Source: Spirochaetota bacterium (GTDB lineage Bacteria; Spirochaetota; UBA4802; UBA5550). Taken from it: a stretch of DNA of 64,000 nucleotides. The notes beneath the pieces were generated by a model, which saw only the letters and a program-made list of their open reading frames with translations, had not been told where the DNA came from and searched no databases. The DNA lies in NCBI GenBank assembly GCA_025457915.1, contig JALOTL010000006.1, forward strand, positions 1-64,000, written 5' to 3'. The first letter of the stretch is position 1. Each line of letters starts with the position of its first letter. Both the position numbers and the translations under genes were made by a program. Shown piece after piece: positions 43,241 to 53,383 of the stretch.

Positions 43241-45469
43241 TCAATTTTCTTCAAGGGTTTTAAGCTCGATAAGGTTCAGCCTCAGCCTTCTTGCAATCTC
43301 GCAGGCGAGCCGGTAATAAAAAATTCCCGCGATTTCGGGGTATTCCGCGGTTATCACGTCGAAGTTTTCACGCTTCATTACATAAAGCTCTACATCCCCG
43401 ATCGCCATCGCATCGGCTGATCGGTTTTCAAGATTTAAAAACGACATGTCGCCGAAAAAATCTCCGCGGCCGAAAGAAGCCAGATGATGGGTCGTTCCGT
43501 TAACAAGGGGGAGTTCTATTCTAATGCCGCCTTTTTTTATAAAATATATCTCTCCGCCGGCATCGCCGAAGGTGAAAATTTTTTCCCCATCCGTGAAAAC
43601 TTTTTCCTGTATCCTGCCTGATAGAGTGGAAAGGGCCTTATCGGACGCGCCTTTGAAGAATTCAAACTCCGAAAGGTTCAGGGATTTTTTCTGGAGCGAC
43701 CTGTCCGAATATTCAATGAGTAATTCGTCCTCCACCCATTCAAGGGCGTTATCAAGCTCGTGGAAAAAAATTACCACCTGGTCTTCCGGCAGGAATCCCA
43801 GCGTCTCCAGATAACGGCGTACGTTCTGCCCGGTGGGTACGCTTTGAGGCACGGAGGCGAAGATGAGCAGACCGCCGTTTTCAGTTATTTTCGATTTTAT
43901 CTGGGTGAGCATATTGGCTGCGGTGAAATCAACCGACAGGACCCGCCGCATGTCCAGTATGAAATACCTGCAAATTCCGATATATGGCTCAATCCGGGTG
44001 TAAAGCTGGTCGGTCGTTCCGAAAAAAAGCTGTCCCTGCAGTTCCAGTATCAGGGTTTCCTTCCCCTTGATTTCAAGTATCTCCAGTTCGGATGAAAGCC
44101 GGCTTTTTTTGGAGTATATCTGGTTCCCGAGAGCTATTCTTCTGACAACAGGGAACCGAAGCTGTTCCCTGAGAAACAGGGCGATGGCGAGGCTTATCCC
44201 GACAGCCGCTGCCGCAATCAGGCTCATGCTCAGCGCGGCTATTACAACGGCTAGAATTACGATAAAATCGAATATGGTCGACCTGTGACGCAGAAGCTGT
44301 AAACTTTTCCTGTCAACCATTCTCACGCCCACCACCAGCAGGACCCCTGCCAGAGATGCGAGAGGAATCCATGCGATATATTTTACAAAAAGCACAAGGA
44401 CGATGAGGGAGCTGATGCCTGCGATTATGCCGGATGCCCTGGTTATTCCTCCGCTGTAGATGTTGACAAGTGTCCCTCCCATCGTGCCCGAGCCCGGACT
44501 GCCGCCGAAAAATGCGGAAGCCATGTTCGCCACTCCCTGCCCTACTAGTTCCCTGTTCGAATCATGCCTTGTGCCGGTAATGACGTCAAGGACGACGCAG
44601 GTTTTTAATGTGTCTATGGAAAGCAGGACCCCGAGCGTGAGAGTCGGGACAAGGAACCTTGTCATGCTGGAAAAGGTCAATGACGGGAAAGTGGATAAAT
44701 TGTACGCCACGGATGAATAAATATCCGCCGGTGAAACGTTAATACTACCTATTATTAAACTGTTGTCGCGGACCAGCAGGAGGTTTTCGTTAAAAAAGGC
44801 CAGGATAAAATAGCAGCAGATGCCGGCAGCGAGCGCGGCTATTGAGGCCGGTATTTGTTTCATCACTTTTGGCGTTATAAGCATAATTATGATTGTAACC
44901 ATTCCCACGAGTATGCTTTCCCATCTCCACAGCCCCGGGGATATAACTCCGGATAAAACAGACGTATCCTTGGGAATGCCCAGGAGCCTTGGGAACTGTC
45001 CTATGAATATCAATATCCCGACGCTGCTCAGGTATCCGGCCACTACCGGATATGGTATGTATTTTATGAAAGTCCCGCCCTTAATAAAACCGATGACCAG
45101 CTGGATCAGGCCTGCACCGAAAGCTATGAGATAAATATAAAGAGGAATCAGTTCAATGGCAGTGTTACCGGCAGATACGGTTTCGATCGCAAAAACTGAA
45201 AGTACTGCAGCCGCAGGAGCGCAGGGGGAAGATACGAGGCGCTTGGTTCCGCCGAAAATCGGGGCGATGATACCCAGGACCACCGAGCCTATTATCCCCG
45301 CAACCGCACCTTTTGCGGTGAATTGCTGTCCCAGCGGCGCGAATATTATCAGACCGTATGCTATCGCTGAAGGCAAAGCCACGAGCATGGCTGCGAATCC
45401 GCCGGTAAGATTCCCCATGATGGTCGATTTTCCGTGTTTTAATTTTTGAATAAGGTCCTTCAATGGCAA
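43241..45469 (-). CDS. SulP-family anion transporter with STAS and cyclic-nucleotide-binding domains
   Basis: 742 residues. The membrane domain (about residues 20-420) has the SulP hallmark GLIIFAPLGQQF region, a serine/proline-rich stretch (KRLVSSPCAPAAAVL) and about 10-12 TM helices, with FFGGSPGSGTMGGT in the middle. A STAS domain follows (about 440-560, LILELQGQLFFGTTDQLYTRI, FILDMRRVLSVDFTAANML). A CRP-type cNMP-binding domain (about 600-725) contains GEIYFIKKGGIRIEL and GRGDFFGDMSFL. The start codon is a TTG. As the last gene of cysC-cysD-cysN it probably imports sulfate. The cNMP domain suggests allosteric control. Confidence 0.88.
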   Translation of the reverse strand: MPLKDLIQKLKHGKSTIMGNLTGGFAAMLVALPSAIAYGLIIFAPLGQQFTAKGAVAGIIGSVVLGIIAPIFGGTKRLVSSPCAPAAAVLSVFAIETVSAGNTAIELIPLYIYLIAFGAGLIQLVIGFIKGGTFIKYIPYPVVAGYLSSVGILIFIGQFPRLLGIPKDTSVLSGVISPGLWRWESILVGMVTIIIMLITPKVMKQIPASIAALAAGICCYFILAFFNENLLLVRDNSLIIGSINVSPADIYSSVAYNLSTFPSLTFSSMTRFLVPTLTLGVLLSIDTLKTCVVLDVITGTRHDSNRELVGQGVANMASAFFGGSPGSGTMGGTLVNIYSGGITRASGIIAGISSLIVLVLFVKYIAWIPLASLAGVLLVVGVRMVDRKSLQLLRHRSTIFDFIVILAVVIAALSMSLIAAAAVGISLAIALFLREQLRFPVVRRIALGNQIYSKKSRLSSELEILEIKGKETLILELQGQLFFGTTDQLYTRIEPYIGICRYFILDMRRVLSVDFTAANMLTQIKSKITENGGLLIFASVPQSVPTGQNVRRYLETLGFLPEDQVVIFFHELDNALEWVEDELLIEYSDRSLQKKSLNLSEFEFFKGASDKALSTLSGRIQEKVFTDGEKIFTFGDAGGEIYFIKKGGIRIELPLVNGTTHHLASFGRGDFFGDMSFLNLENRSADAMAIGDVELYVMKRENFDVITAEYPEIAGIFYYRLACEIARRLRLNLIELKTLEEN

Positions 45470-45555
45470 GTTTTCTCTAGTCAGGTAATTGTATATATAT
45501 AATATATCGTCGGTTTATTCGGAGGAAATATCAGAATTTTATGGAAGCTTTATGA

Positions 45556-47358
45556 TCACCAGATCCGGAATATCACTCCTTTATTCTGGAGATCCTCCTT
45601 GATCATCCCGACAGCCTCATCAAGGTTTTCTATCGTGGGGATGTAGAGATCGTATTTCATGTCCGTCGAACCCTCGTCGCCTACCCATACGGCTTCAATT
45701 GACTCTGGGTTTACGGTCGTTTTGATTATTTCAAGATCATACTGGGTGAGGTCGATGGCTGTGACTATCAGGATAATACCGGCATCCAGGAGTATATTGG
45801 ACACCTCTGAAAGCCTCCTGATGTGCTCCTCCGCATTTTCCTTTCTGTCCCTGACTTTGATGTCGGCATCGACGCCGTAAAGCACGTTGCCGATCCCAAG
45901 GAAATAAACGAATTTCCCTTCATCAAACAGGCTTTTTTCAAGGGCCCTTGCAAGGGTTTTCTTGCCGACATCCTTACCCCCGGTTATAAGAATCAGCATG
46001 GATTTCTGGTTGTATCTTTCGTACCTTTTGTCTAAGGGGATCGCGCTTCGTTCCCATTTGTAGTTTCTGAGCAGGACCATGTCCCTTACCCATGATTGCC
46101 TGTCGTCAAGCGATTCAATTATTATTCCTCCGCCTGCTATTTCAAAATCATCCACGATGACGAACCTGCTGGTCAGGGGATTGTCTTCAGCGAGGTCGAA
46201 TGCCGCGGCCTTGGACAGGTTAAGGATGCACTCTGCGACGTCATGCCTGTCAACCTGGTCTTTCCCGGTGCAATCATCAAGGCTTTCAGCGTCGATCATC
46301 CTTAATATTGAATCAAGCTTCATCGGCACCTTGAAAGTCCCGGTTTTAAGAATGTATTCCTTTTTTTTCATAAGCGGCATCTTACCGAGCCAGAAAAGGC
46401 TGACCCTCATCATCGAAGAAACCGTCGGCTGTTTCTCCCCGGCTTTAGCGGCAAGCTCGCCCCTTTTTATGAATATCTGCTCATCCAGGGTTAAGCCTGT
46501 CGTGGACGGAGCGGCCATCATTTCGCCTGGCGCGGAATTGAATGATTCTATGCTTTTCACCCTGCTTTTTTTTCCGGATGGGTAGAATACTATACCGTCA
46601 CCGATATTTATGGATCCGGCATCTATAGTTCCGGCCACGATCCTCCTTCCGTCGCCGAATTTAGTAAACTTGTATACGTCCTGTACCGGCATTCTGAACG
46701 GCTTCAACACCGGGCTTTCGTACGGGATGAAATCATCGAGCAGTTCAAGTACGCTTTTTCCCGAGTACCATCCCATTGAATTGTTTCCCGGGGTTATGTT
46801 GTCCCCGTTTCTGCCGCTCACAGGTATGAAAAGCTTCGGCTCGACTTTGAGCCCCCTGAGAAAATTCCCGTATTCCGACACGATGCCGTCATAAACGGAT
46901 TTTTCGTATCCGACGAGGTCCATCTTGTTCACGAGGACGGCTATTTGCCTGACCCCCAGCATGGAAAGAAGGAAGCCGTGTCGCCTGGAATTTTCCCTGA
47001 TTCCCTCTTCAGCATCAATGACGAGGAGCGCGGCTTCTGCCCTTGAAGCGCCGGTAATCATGTTTTTCAAGAATTCGATATGTCCCGGCGCGTCTATGAT
47101 GATAAAATCGCGTTTGACGGTCTTGAAGAAAACCCTTGCGGCGTCGATTGTTATGCCCTGTGATTGTTCATCCTTCAGTGCGTCGATCAGGAAAGCGTAT
47201 TCGAATGGCTTTGAATTGATTTCGCAGTTGTTTTTAACCTGCTCAAGCTTGCCCTCGGGAAGGGAGTCGGTATCCGCAAGGAGCCTGCCCACTATGGTGC
47301 TTTTACCGTGATCGACGTGCCCCACGAACACGAGGTTTAGTTTTTCGCGGAGTCCCAT
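45556..47358 (-). CDS. cysN: Sulfate adenylyltransferase GTPase subunit fused to a degenerate APS-kinase domain
   Basis: CysN activates sulfate to APS together with CysD. The G domain shows GHVDHGKST (13-21), [15 protein letters not shown] and NKMDLVGY, then two beta-barrel domains to about residue 430. The last ~147 residues resemble an APS-kinase (CysC) domain, but the P-loop is GGKDVGKKT and the DGD motif is replaced by GIGN, so it is probably catalytically dead or altered. A separate intact cysC is two genes upstream. The ATG at 47358 is one base after the cysD stop; the longer frame is not needed. Confidence 0.9.
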   Translation of the reverse strand: MGLREKLNLVFVGHVDHGKSTIVGRLLADTDSLPEGKLEQVKNNCEINSKPFEYAFLIDALKDEQSQGITIDAARVFFKTVKRDFIIIDAPGHIEFLKNMITGASRAEAALLVIDAEEGIRENSRRHGFLLSMLGVRQIAVLVNKMDLVGYEKSVYDGIVSEYGNFLRGLKVEPKLFIPVSGRNGDNITPGNNSMGWYSGKSVLELLDDFIPYESPVLKPFRMPVQDVYKFTKFGDGRRIVAGTIDAGSINIGDGIVFYPSGKKSRVKSIESFNSAPGEMMAAPSTTGLTLDEQIFIKRGELAAKAGEKQPTVSSMMRVSLFWLGKMPLMKKKEYILKTGTFKVPMKLDSILRMIDAESLDDCTGKDQVDRHDVAECILNLSKAAAFDLAEDNPLTSRFVIVDDFEIAGGGIIIESLDDRQSWVRDMVLLRNYKWERSAIPLDKRYERYNQKSMLILITGGKDVGKKTLARALEKSLFDEGKFVYFLGIGNVLYGVDADIKVRDRKENAEEHIRRLSEVSNILLDAGIILIVTAIDLTQYDLEIIKTTVNPESIEAVWVGDEGSTDMKYDLYIPTIENLDEAVGMIKEDLQNKGVIFRIW

Positions 47359-47359
47359 G

Positions 47360-48241
47360 TCACATGTATCCGTCGCGTCTGAGGGTTTCAAGTCCCCCGC
47401 CGTCGTCTTTGTCCTGGGCCCTGCCGGACCTTTCGGCGATGTTTTTAAGTTTCCCGCTTTTCAGTTCTTCGATAACTTCATCAACCGAAGCGGATTCCGA
47501 TTCTATCGGCATGGTACACGGCCAGCAGCCGAGAGACCTGTATCTTTTTTTATCGCCCTTGTTGTAATATAGCGAAACAGTGGGTATGCCCTCTCTCCTG
47601 ATGTATTCCCAGATGTTGAGTTCGGTCCAGTCGAGAAGCGGGTGGATCCTCACATGGGTCCCGGGCGCGAAATCCGTCTTGTACTGGTTCCAGAATTCCG
47701 GCGGCTGGTCCCCGATGTTCCATTCGCTCTGCCTGTCCCTCGGTGAAAAATATCTTTCCTTCGATCGCGAGCCCTCTTCGTCGGCCCTTACGCCTACGAT
47801 AACTCCTGTAAAGGGTTCCTTGTTGGTGTCTACAGCGTATTCCCCGGCCCTGTGATCGAATTTAAAGCGCCTGCCCTTTCCGTTCAGCGTGTTCACAAGG
47901 GCCGTTGTTTTAAGGTTCCTGCAGCAGGTTATCCTGTCCACGGTACCGTCAGGATAGGTCTTCTTTGCCGCGATGGCCTCGTCGTTAACTCCGTAGATCA
48001 TGGTAAGGTTCCATTCACGGGTCAGCCTGTCGCGATATTCAATCATTTCAGGAATTTTATAGAGAGTGTCTATGTGGACAAGGGGTATGGGAACATGGCC
48101 GAAAAAGGCCTTCCTCGTCAGCCAGAGAAGAACCGTCGAGTCCTTGCCTATGGACCAGAGCATGCAGAGGTTCTTGAAATTCGCATACGCCTCGCGTATT
48201 ATGTGAACTCCTATGTTTTCCAGTCGGTCAAGATGGTCCAT
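47360..48241 (-). CDS. cysD: Sulfate adenylyltransferase subunit 2
   Basis: CysD is the PP-loop ATP pyrophosphatase subunit forming APS from sulfate and ATP. The PP-loop motif [12 protein letters not shown] lies at about residues 30-41. Other family segments are [20 protein letters not shown]-like ([11 protein letters not shown]), [21 protein letters not shown] and [15 protein letters not shown], with GCWPCTMPI near the C-terminus. It is 293 residues, normal length. It lies between cysC (6 bases) and cysN (1 base) in one operon. Confidence 0.96.
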   Translation of the reverse strand: MDHLDRLENIGVHIIREAYANFKNLCMLWSIGKDSTVLLWLTRKAFFGHVPIPLVHIDTLYKIPEMIEYRDRLTREWNLTMIYGVNDEAIAAKKTYPDGTVDRITCCRNLKTTALVNTLNGKGRRFKFDHRAGEYAVDTNKEPFTGVIVGVRADEEGSRSKERYFSPRDRQSEWNIGDQPPEFWNQYKTDFAPGTHVRIHPLLDWTELNIWEYIRREGIPTVSLYYNKGDKKRYRSLGCWPCTMPIESESASVDEVIEELKSGKLKNIAERSGRAQDKDDGGGLETLRRDGYM

Positions 48242-48247
48242 TTTGTT

Positions 48248-48793
48248 TCATCCGTGGATGTATCCTTCCAGCTTCGACAATAAATACGCGAAGGACTCTT
48301 CTAAACTATTGCCGGCGGTATTTATCGTTATTTCAGGATTTACCGGCGGTTCATACGGATCGTCAATCCCGGTAAAATTTTTTAATTCCCCGGATCTTGC
48401 CTTTCCATAGAGCCCCTTGACGTCCCTTTTTTCGCACTCATTCAGAGGTGTAGACACGTAGACCTCGATAAACTTTTTGCAGAGGCCCCGCGCATGCTCC
48501 CTTGATTCAACGTAAGGTGAAATCAGGGATGTAATCGCTATCACGCCGTTTCTCTCGAGAAGAGACGCTATGTATGCCGTTCTTTTTATATGGCTGTTTC
48601 TATCTTCCCTGCTGAAACCGGTATTCGGGAATATGGCCCTCAAAGTATCACCATCCAGCAGTTCAACCCTTTCCCCGTTTTTTTTGAAATGATCGTTTAA
48701 CATGACTGCGAGCGTAGTCTTACCGGATCCCGATAAACCCGTGAACCATACGACGAATGACGACGGCTGTTTGTCCTGTAAATCCATTTCCAT
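48248..48793 (-). CDS. cysC: Adenylylsulfate kinase
   Basis: CysC phosphorylates APS to PAPS, the sulfuryl donor. P-loop GLSGSGKTT is at 19-27 and the DGD motif (LLDGDTLR) at 47-49. SREDRNSHIKR and the lid region with KGLYGKARSGELKNFTGIDDPYE, all canonical, make this the likely active kinase of the operon. Length 181 residues. A promoter with TTGACA lies just upstream, so cysC-cysD-cysN-sulP is one transcription unit. Confidence 0.96.
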   Translation of the reverse strand: MEMDLQDKQPSSFVVWFTGLSGSGKTTLAVMLNDHFKKNGERVELLDGDTLRAIFPNTGFSREDRNSHIKRTAYIASLLERNGVIAITSLISPYVESREHARGLCKKFIEVYVSTPLNECEKRDVKGLYGKARSGELKNFTGIDDPYEPPVNPEITINTAGNSLEESFAYLLSKLEGYIHG

Positions 48794-49027
48794 AAATCGA
48801 TGTCAGATGATTTCAGAGAAGCTGATGGGGTTTGTCAAGATAATATAATTCATATATATTATTTTATTTTTTAACCATATGGAAATTCATTCTTAAAGCA
48901 AAACAATTAAGAAAAACATTAAACATTTAATATATTTGTTCAATTTGTACTCTATTTTATAAAGGATCAAATTTTTTTCATTTACAATTTATCAAACAAA
49001 GGATTTTTTTATCACAGGGGTTGAATT
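48794..49027. other. Divergent regulatory region between cysC and pstS
   Basis: 234 AT-rich bases. It carries the minus-strand cys promoter (48810-48838) and, for pstS, a weak plus-strand pair TTGTTC (48936-48941), 16 bases, TATAAA (48958-48963). AGGGG lies before the pstS ATG. I saw no convincing Pho-box or Cys-regulator site. Confidence 0.5.
48810..48838 (-). promoter_or_regulatory. Promoter of the cysC-cysD-cysN-sulP operon
   Basis: On the minus strand TTGACA (48838-48833), a 17-base spacer, TGAAAT (48815-48810). The start of transcription would fall about ten bases before the cysC ATG, leaving a very short leader. A second in-frame ATG six bases on may be used. Confidence 0.45.
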
Positions 49028-49963
49028 ATGAAACGCATTTCAATATACCTTGTCACGGCATTGCTCGGCCTGGCATCCTGCGCGCCGCAGGCACAGGATG
49101 TAAAAGAAGCAATAACAATATCAGGCGCCTGGGCACTTTATCCGCTGACCGTTAAATGGGCGGAGGAATATAAAAAAATCCGCAAGGGAATCAAAATAAA
49201 TGTCATGGCAGGCGGCGCCGGCAAGGGAATGGCTGACGTGCTTTCCGGGATAGTGGACATTGCCGCCGTATCGAGGGAAATATATCCAGATGAAAAGAAC
49301 AGGGGAGCCTGTCATTTCCCCGTGGCGATTGATGCCGTAATTCCAACCGCAAACTCGGCCAATCCCGTCATCTCTGCATTGCTAAAAAAAGGAATTAAAC
49401 GTGAACAAATTAGAAGTTTATGGATAACCGGCAATCCGAAAACCTGGGGCGGTCTTGCGGGCACATCGGACAATACCGCAATCAATCTGTATACAAGATC
49501 AGACTCCTGCGGGGCGGCGGAAACCTGGGCAGGTTTCATTTTAAATAAACAGGAAGACCTCAAGGGGACAGGCGTTTACGGGGATCCCGGAATAGTTGAG
49601 GCCGTAAAAAAAGACCCGTCCGGCATGGGATATAATAATGTCAATTTCGCATACGATGCTTCGACTAAAAGGCCCGTAGCCGGCATATTCGTGGTGCCTG
49701 TTGATTTCAATGGGAACGGCATCATAGATAAAAATGAAAATTTTTACAATTCACGCGATGAGCTGATGTCGGCCATTTCCTCAGGAAAGTTCCCCTTCCC
49801 CCCGGCCAGGCGCCTTTATTTTGTGACAAAGGGCAAACCGGCAAAAAAGGAATTAAAGGAATTCATCAGGTGGGTGCTTACTCATGGAAGGAGCTTTGTG
49901 GATGAAACGGGTTATATAAATATCCCGGAAAAAGATTCAAGAAATGAATTAAAAAGGTTGTGA
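49028..49963 (+). CDS. pstS: Phosphate ABC transporter substrate-binding lipoprotein (PstS-like)
   Basis: 311 residues with a lipoprotein signal peptide ending LASC (residues 1-18). The early SGAWALYPLTVKWAEEYKK and GAGKGMADVLSGIVDIAAVSREI match the PstS pattern, and YTRSDSCGAAETWAGFIL is the ligand-loop region. An AGGGG Shine-Dalgarno precedes the ATG. It is followed at 7 bases by pstC. Adjacency to cysC raises sulfate as an alternative ligand, but the fold signature is that of phosphate binders. Confidence 0.85.
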   Translation: MKRISIYLVTALLGLASCAPQAQDVKEAITISGAWALYPLTVKWAEEYKKIRKGIKINVMAGGAGKGMADVLSGIVDIAAVSREIYPDEKNRGACHFPVAIDAVIPTANSANPVISALLKKGIKREQIRSLWITGNPKTWGGLAGTSDNTAINLYTRSDSCGAAETWAGFILNKQEDLKGTGVYGDPGIVEAVKKDPSGMGYNNVNFAYDASTKRPVAGIFVVPVDFNGNGIIDKNENFYNSRDELMSAISSGKFPFPPARRLYFVTKGKPAKKELKEFIRWVLTHGRSFVDETGYINIPEKDSRNELKRL

Positions 49964-49970
49964 CCTGAAT

Positions 49971-50900
49971 ATGCCGCTCCCATCATTTATCCCTTTCAAG
50001 GGTCTGTCTGCCGGAAAATTTAAGAACATCTCCGCAAGGACCCTTTTTTTAATTGCCGCGCTGTTTATAAACTTCATTCTCTTATCGATCATTATATGGC
50101 TGACTGTGAAATCCGCCCCGGTATGGGTCGAAAAATCCATCCCGGGGCTTCTTCTTTCACAGGTCTGGTTTCCCGCCAGGGGCGGATTCGGAATGTTTTC
50201 ATTCATTATCGGCACCGTTCTTTCCACTCTCCTTGCGGTAATACTGGCAGCGCCTCCGGCCATTCTTTCCGCCATATATCTTCATGAATACGCGTCAAAA
50301 AAAATCATGACGGCCGGCAGGACGCTTATTGACCTTCTTGCCGGGATACCGTCCGTGGTATTCGGCCTGTGGGGGATTATTACGGTCGTACCGCTAGTCA
50401 GGAACCACATCGCACCTGCCTTTGGAATTAATACGACCGGTTACTGCCTTCTTTCCTGCGGTCTGGTTCTTTCCATAATGATAGTTCCCGTCATCATGCT
50501 GATGGTGATTGAGGTCCTGGATGGCATACCGAACGAGCTGCGGGAATCCTCCCTTGCGCTCGGCGCAACGAGATGGCAGACCGTCAAACATGTTGTCATG
50601 CGCATGGCATATCCCGGCATTCTTTCAGCCGTGGCCCTGGGCATATCCCGCGCCATCGGTGAAACCATGGCCGTTCTCATGGTGGCGGGAAACGTACCGG
50701 CCGTCCCATCGTCAGTGTTCGAACCGGTCTACCCGCTCCCGGCCCTCATTGCTAACAATTACGGCGAGATGCTTTCAATACCGTTGTACGACTCCGCCCT
50801 CATGTTCTCCGCGCTGGTGCTTCTGGCGATGGTGCTTGTTTTCAACATCGGTCTGCATATCTTTAAAAAAACAGCGCGATACGGCGGTCAGACTTCATGA
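49971..50900 (+). CDS. pstC: Phosphate ABC transporter permease PstC
   Basis: 309 residues with six predicted TM helices. The permease EAA-like loop contains ELRESSLALGATRWQTVKHVVM, and SRAIGETMAVLMVAGN is a typical PstC segment. IPSVVFGLWGI is also a family hallmark. Its stop overlaps the pstA ATG by four bases, indicating coupled translation. Confidence 0.92.
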   Translation: MPLPSFIPFKGLSAGKFKNISARTLFLIAALFINFILLSIIIWLTVKSAPVWVEKSIPGLLLSQVWFPARGGFGMFSFIIGTVLSTLLAVILAAPPAILSAIYLHEYASKKIMTAGRTLIDLLAGIPSVVFGLWGIITVVPLVRNHIAPAFGINTTGYCLLSCGLVLSIMIVPVIMLMVIEVLDGIPNELRESSLALGATRWQTVKHVVMRMAYPGILSAVALGISRAIGETMAVLMVAGNVPAVPSSVFEPVYPLPALIANNYGEMLSIPLYDSALMFSALVLLAMVLVFNIGLHIFKKTARYGGQTS

Positions 50901-51745
50901 AAGGAAGGATTATTGAGGAAAAAATATTCACGCTCCTGATGGCCTTCTCGTCGCTTGCTATTTTTGCGTCGCTTATCCTGCTGATAGGCTCGGTGATCTT
51001 CAAGGGCGCACCGGCCCTGGACCTTGCCATGGTCACGGAAGCTCCTTCCGGCGGATTTTATCTGGGGAAAAAAGGAGGGGTGCTTAATGCCATTCTCGGG
51101 TCGTTTTTCCTTGCCGGAGGGGCGGTCTTCATCTCTCTTGTTCTTTCAATACCGATCGTGATGTACATAAACCACTATTCATCAAAAGGCTCCCTGCTGA
51201 ATACCGCCACACGGTTTTCAATAGACGTCCTGAGCGGCGTTCCATCAATCATTTTCGGTGTTTTCGGATTCTCGATCATGATAATTCTCGGGATTAAGGC
51301 CTCGCTGCTCGGCGGAATGATAACGGTCGCCATGCTTGTCCTCCCGGTCATGTGCCGGGCCGTTGACGAGGTCGCGAGGCTGGTACCGGAAGAGCTGCCT
51401 GAGTCAGTCCATGCCCTGGGGGCAACCAGATACGACGTCATAAAAGTTTCGCTGAGGCAGATCCTTCCTGGAATATTGACGGCCATAATGATTTCATTCG
51501 GCCGGGCGATCGGGGACGCCGCATCGGTCCTTTTTACAGCCGGTTTTACCGATGAAATGCCGCTTTCACTTTTACAGCCGGCCGCCACGCTTCCGCTTTC
51601 AATATTTTTCCAGATAAATTCGCCAGTGGCGGAGGTTCAAAACAGGGCCTACGCCTCGGCTCTCATTCTTACAGCGGTGATTCTTTCAATAAGCCTCTCT
51701 GTAAGGATAATCGCCTCGAAAATGAAAAAAAAAGTGGTTAAATGA
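50897..51745 (+). CDS. pstA: Phosphate ABC transporter permease PstA
   Basis: 282 residues with six predicted TM helices. The hallmark segments are GVPSIIFGVFGF, the EAA loop LPESVHALGATRYDVIKVSLRQ and FGRAIGDAASVLFTAGF. It pairs with PstC to form the membrane channel. Starts inside the end of pstC and is followed after 8 bases by pstB. Confidence 0.92.
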   Translation: MKGRIIEEKIFTLLMAFSSLAIFASLILLIGSVIFKGAPALDLAMVTEAPSGGFYLGKKGGVLNAILGSFFLAGGAVFISLVLSIPIVMYINHYSSKGSLLNTATRFSIDVLSGVPSIIFGVFGFSIMIILGIKASLLGGMITVAMLVLPVMCRAVDEVARLVPEELPESVHALGATRYDVIKVSLRQILPGILTAIMISFGRAIGDAASVLFTAGFTDEMPLSLLQPAATLPLSIFFQINSPVAEVQNRAYASALILTAVILSISLSVRIIASKMKKKVVK

Positions 51746-51753
51746 AATAAACA

Positions 51754-52506
51754 ATGCCGCATGTTAAAGTGAATAAATTCAATCTCTATTTCGGAAATGA
51801 TCATATTCTGAAGGATATTGATGTTTCAATTCCGGATAAACAGATTACCGTGATAATAGGACCCTCGGGATGCGGAAAGACGACACTGTTAAAATCATTC
51901 AACAGGTTGATTGATTTGCAGGATAATGTGAAGACCGACGGAAGGATTTTAATCGACGGTGAGGATGTTTTTTCCCGGAACGCTGATTTATGTTCTATAA
52001 GGAAAAAAATGGGGCTTCTTCTTCAAAAGCCATATCCCCTTCCCATGTCGATATACGACAACGTCGCATACGGTCCCAGGATTCACGGGTTGAAGAAAGG
52101 CGGGGATCTTGACGGATTAGTTGAACATTATCTCAAAGAAGCAAGCCTCTGGGACGAAGTGAAAGGAAGGCTTCACGCTCCCGCCGGCAATCTGTCCCTG
52201 GGACAGCAGCAGAGGCTGTGCCTTGCCAGGGGGCTGGCCGTTGAACCGGAAATAATCCTTGCGGATGAACCTACGTCCGCGCTGGATCCGCTTTCAACAG
52301 CAAGGATAGAAAAAACTTTTATAAAACTCAAAAAGAGCTACACCATCATCGCCGTAACACATATCCTGAGACAGGCGAAAAGAATCGCTGATTATGTAAT
52401 ATTCATGTATTACGGGCGTGTGATCGAGCACGGTCCAGCGTCAAAAGTGCTCGAAAATCCCGAAAAAGATGTAACAAAGGAATATGTAAACGGCGTCATC
52501 AGTTAA
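51754..52506 (+). CDS. pstB: Phosphate ABC transporter ATPase PstB
   Basis: 250 residues. Walker A GPSGCGKTT (about 36-44), the PstB-type ILIDGEDVF, Q-loop MGLLLQKPYPLPMSIYDNVAYGPR, signature LSLGQQQRLCLARGLAVEPEIILADEPTSALDP, and ending with EYVNGVIS. No phoU gene follows; the next gene is convergent and its end overlaps pstB by eight bases. Confidence 0.94.
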   Translation: MPHVKVNKFNLYFGNDHILKDIDVSIPDKQITVIIGPSGCGKTTLLKSFNRLIDLQDNVKTDGRILIDGEDVFSRNADLCSIRKKMGLLLQKPYPLPMSIYDNVAYGPRIHGLKKGGDLDGLVEHYLKEASLWDEVKGRLHAPAGNLSLGQQQRLCLARGLAVEPEIILADEPTSALDPLSTARIEKTFIKLKKSYTIIAVTHILRQAKRIADYVIFMYYGRVIEHGPASKVLENPEKDVTKEYVNGVIS

Positions 52507-53383
52507 GCCGCTCAATGTCGATATCGCCCGTCCCGGTCATGGCAAGGCTTTTCTTCCACAGTAATTTTCCGAAATCCGGGTCAGGGGAAAGTCTGGGCGT
52601 CTTTTTTTTCATGAACCTGTAATACCCTCCGGTCAGGCCTTCCATTTCAGGAGAAGTCGCAAGATATATGGCGGTCCTGGCGGCTTTTTCAGGTTTCGGG
52701 AAAGTCAGCTGGATGATGGCATCCGCCATCTGGGGTATTATTCCGGGTTTATCAGCGATACCGGAAGCCACCGGCCCCGGGTCGACCGCATTGACGGTAA
52801 CGCCTGTCCCGTGAAGCCTTTCGGCAAGCTCCAGAGTGAAATGGACGATCGCGAGCTTTGATCTGCCGTAGGAGCCCATCAATGAAAAACTCCCCTTTCG
52901 TCCCTCAAGGTCGTCCGGATTCAACCGAACAATCCTGTGAGTATCGGAAGAAACATTTATTATCCGCGACGGGGATCCGCTGACCAGGCTGCGCATAATG
53001 AGAATGGTGAACTGAAACATTGCAAGGTAATTTACGGCGAAAGTCGATTCATAGCCGTCCTCGGTTTTACTGAAACCGCGGTTTACCTGGCCGGCGTTGT
53101 TGACGAGTATGTGCAGTGGTTTTTTTAACGACATGAATTCTGAAGCCGCCCTGCGTATGTCCTTCTGGGATGAAAAGTCGCACAATAACATTTCTGTTTT
53201 TCTTCCGGTCGACGAGGATATTTCATCGGCGGCACTGCGGCACTTTCCGGGATTCCGCCCCAATATCATCACATCCGCGCCCATGCCTGCCAGTATACGC
53301 GCCACGGCCTTCCCATGACCGCTTGTCGCGCCTGTAACAAGGCACCTTCTGCCGCTTAAATCCATTTTTTCCTCAGCGTTCAT
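52499..53383 (-). CDS. Short-chain dehydrogenase/reductase (retinol-dehydrogenase-like)
   Basis: 294-residue classical SDR. The cofactor motif is TGATSGHGKAVA near residue 18, then NNAG (about 93). The catalytic serine is in INVSSDTHR and the active-site YGRSK at about 170. Resembles retinol/WW-domain oxidoreductases, which act on lipid alcohols or ketones. It ends at the 3' of pstB on the other strand. The ATG lies inside the sulfotransferase gene (11-base overlap) with GAGG upstream, making it the last gene of the five-gene operon. Substrate unknown. Confidence 0.87.
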   Translation of the reverse strand: MNAEEKMDLSGRRCLVTGATSGHGKAVARILAGMGADVMILGRNPGKCRSAADEISSSTGRKTEMLLCDFSSQKDIRRAASEFMSLKKPLHILVNNAGQVNRGFSKTEDGYESTFAVNYLAMFQFTILIMRSLVSGSPSRIINVSSDTHRIVRLNPDDLEGRKGSFSLMGSYGRSKLAIVHFTLELAERLHGTGVTVNAVDPGPVASGIADKPGIIPQMADAIIQLTFPKPEKAARTAIYLATSPEMEGLTGGYYRFMKKKTPRLSPDPDFGKLLWKKSLAMTGTGDIDIERLN

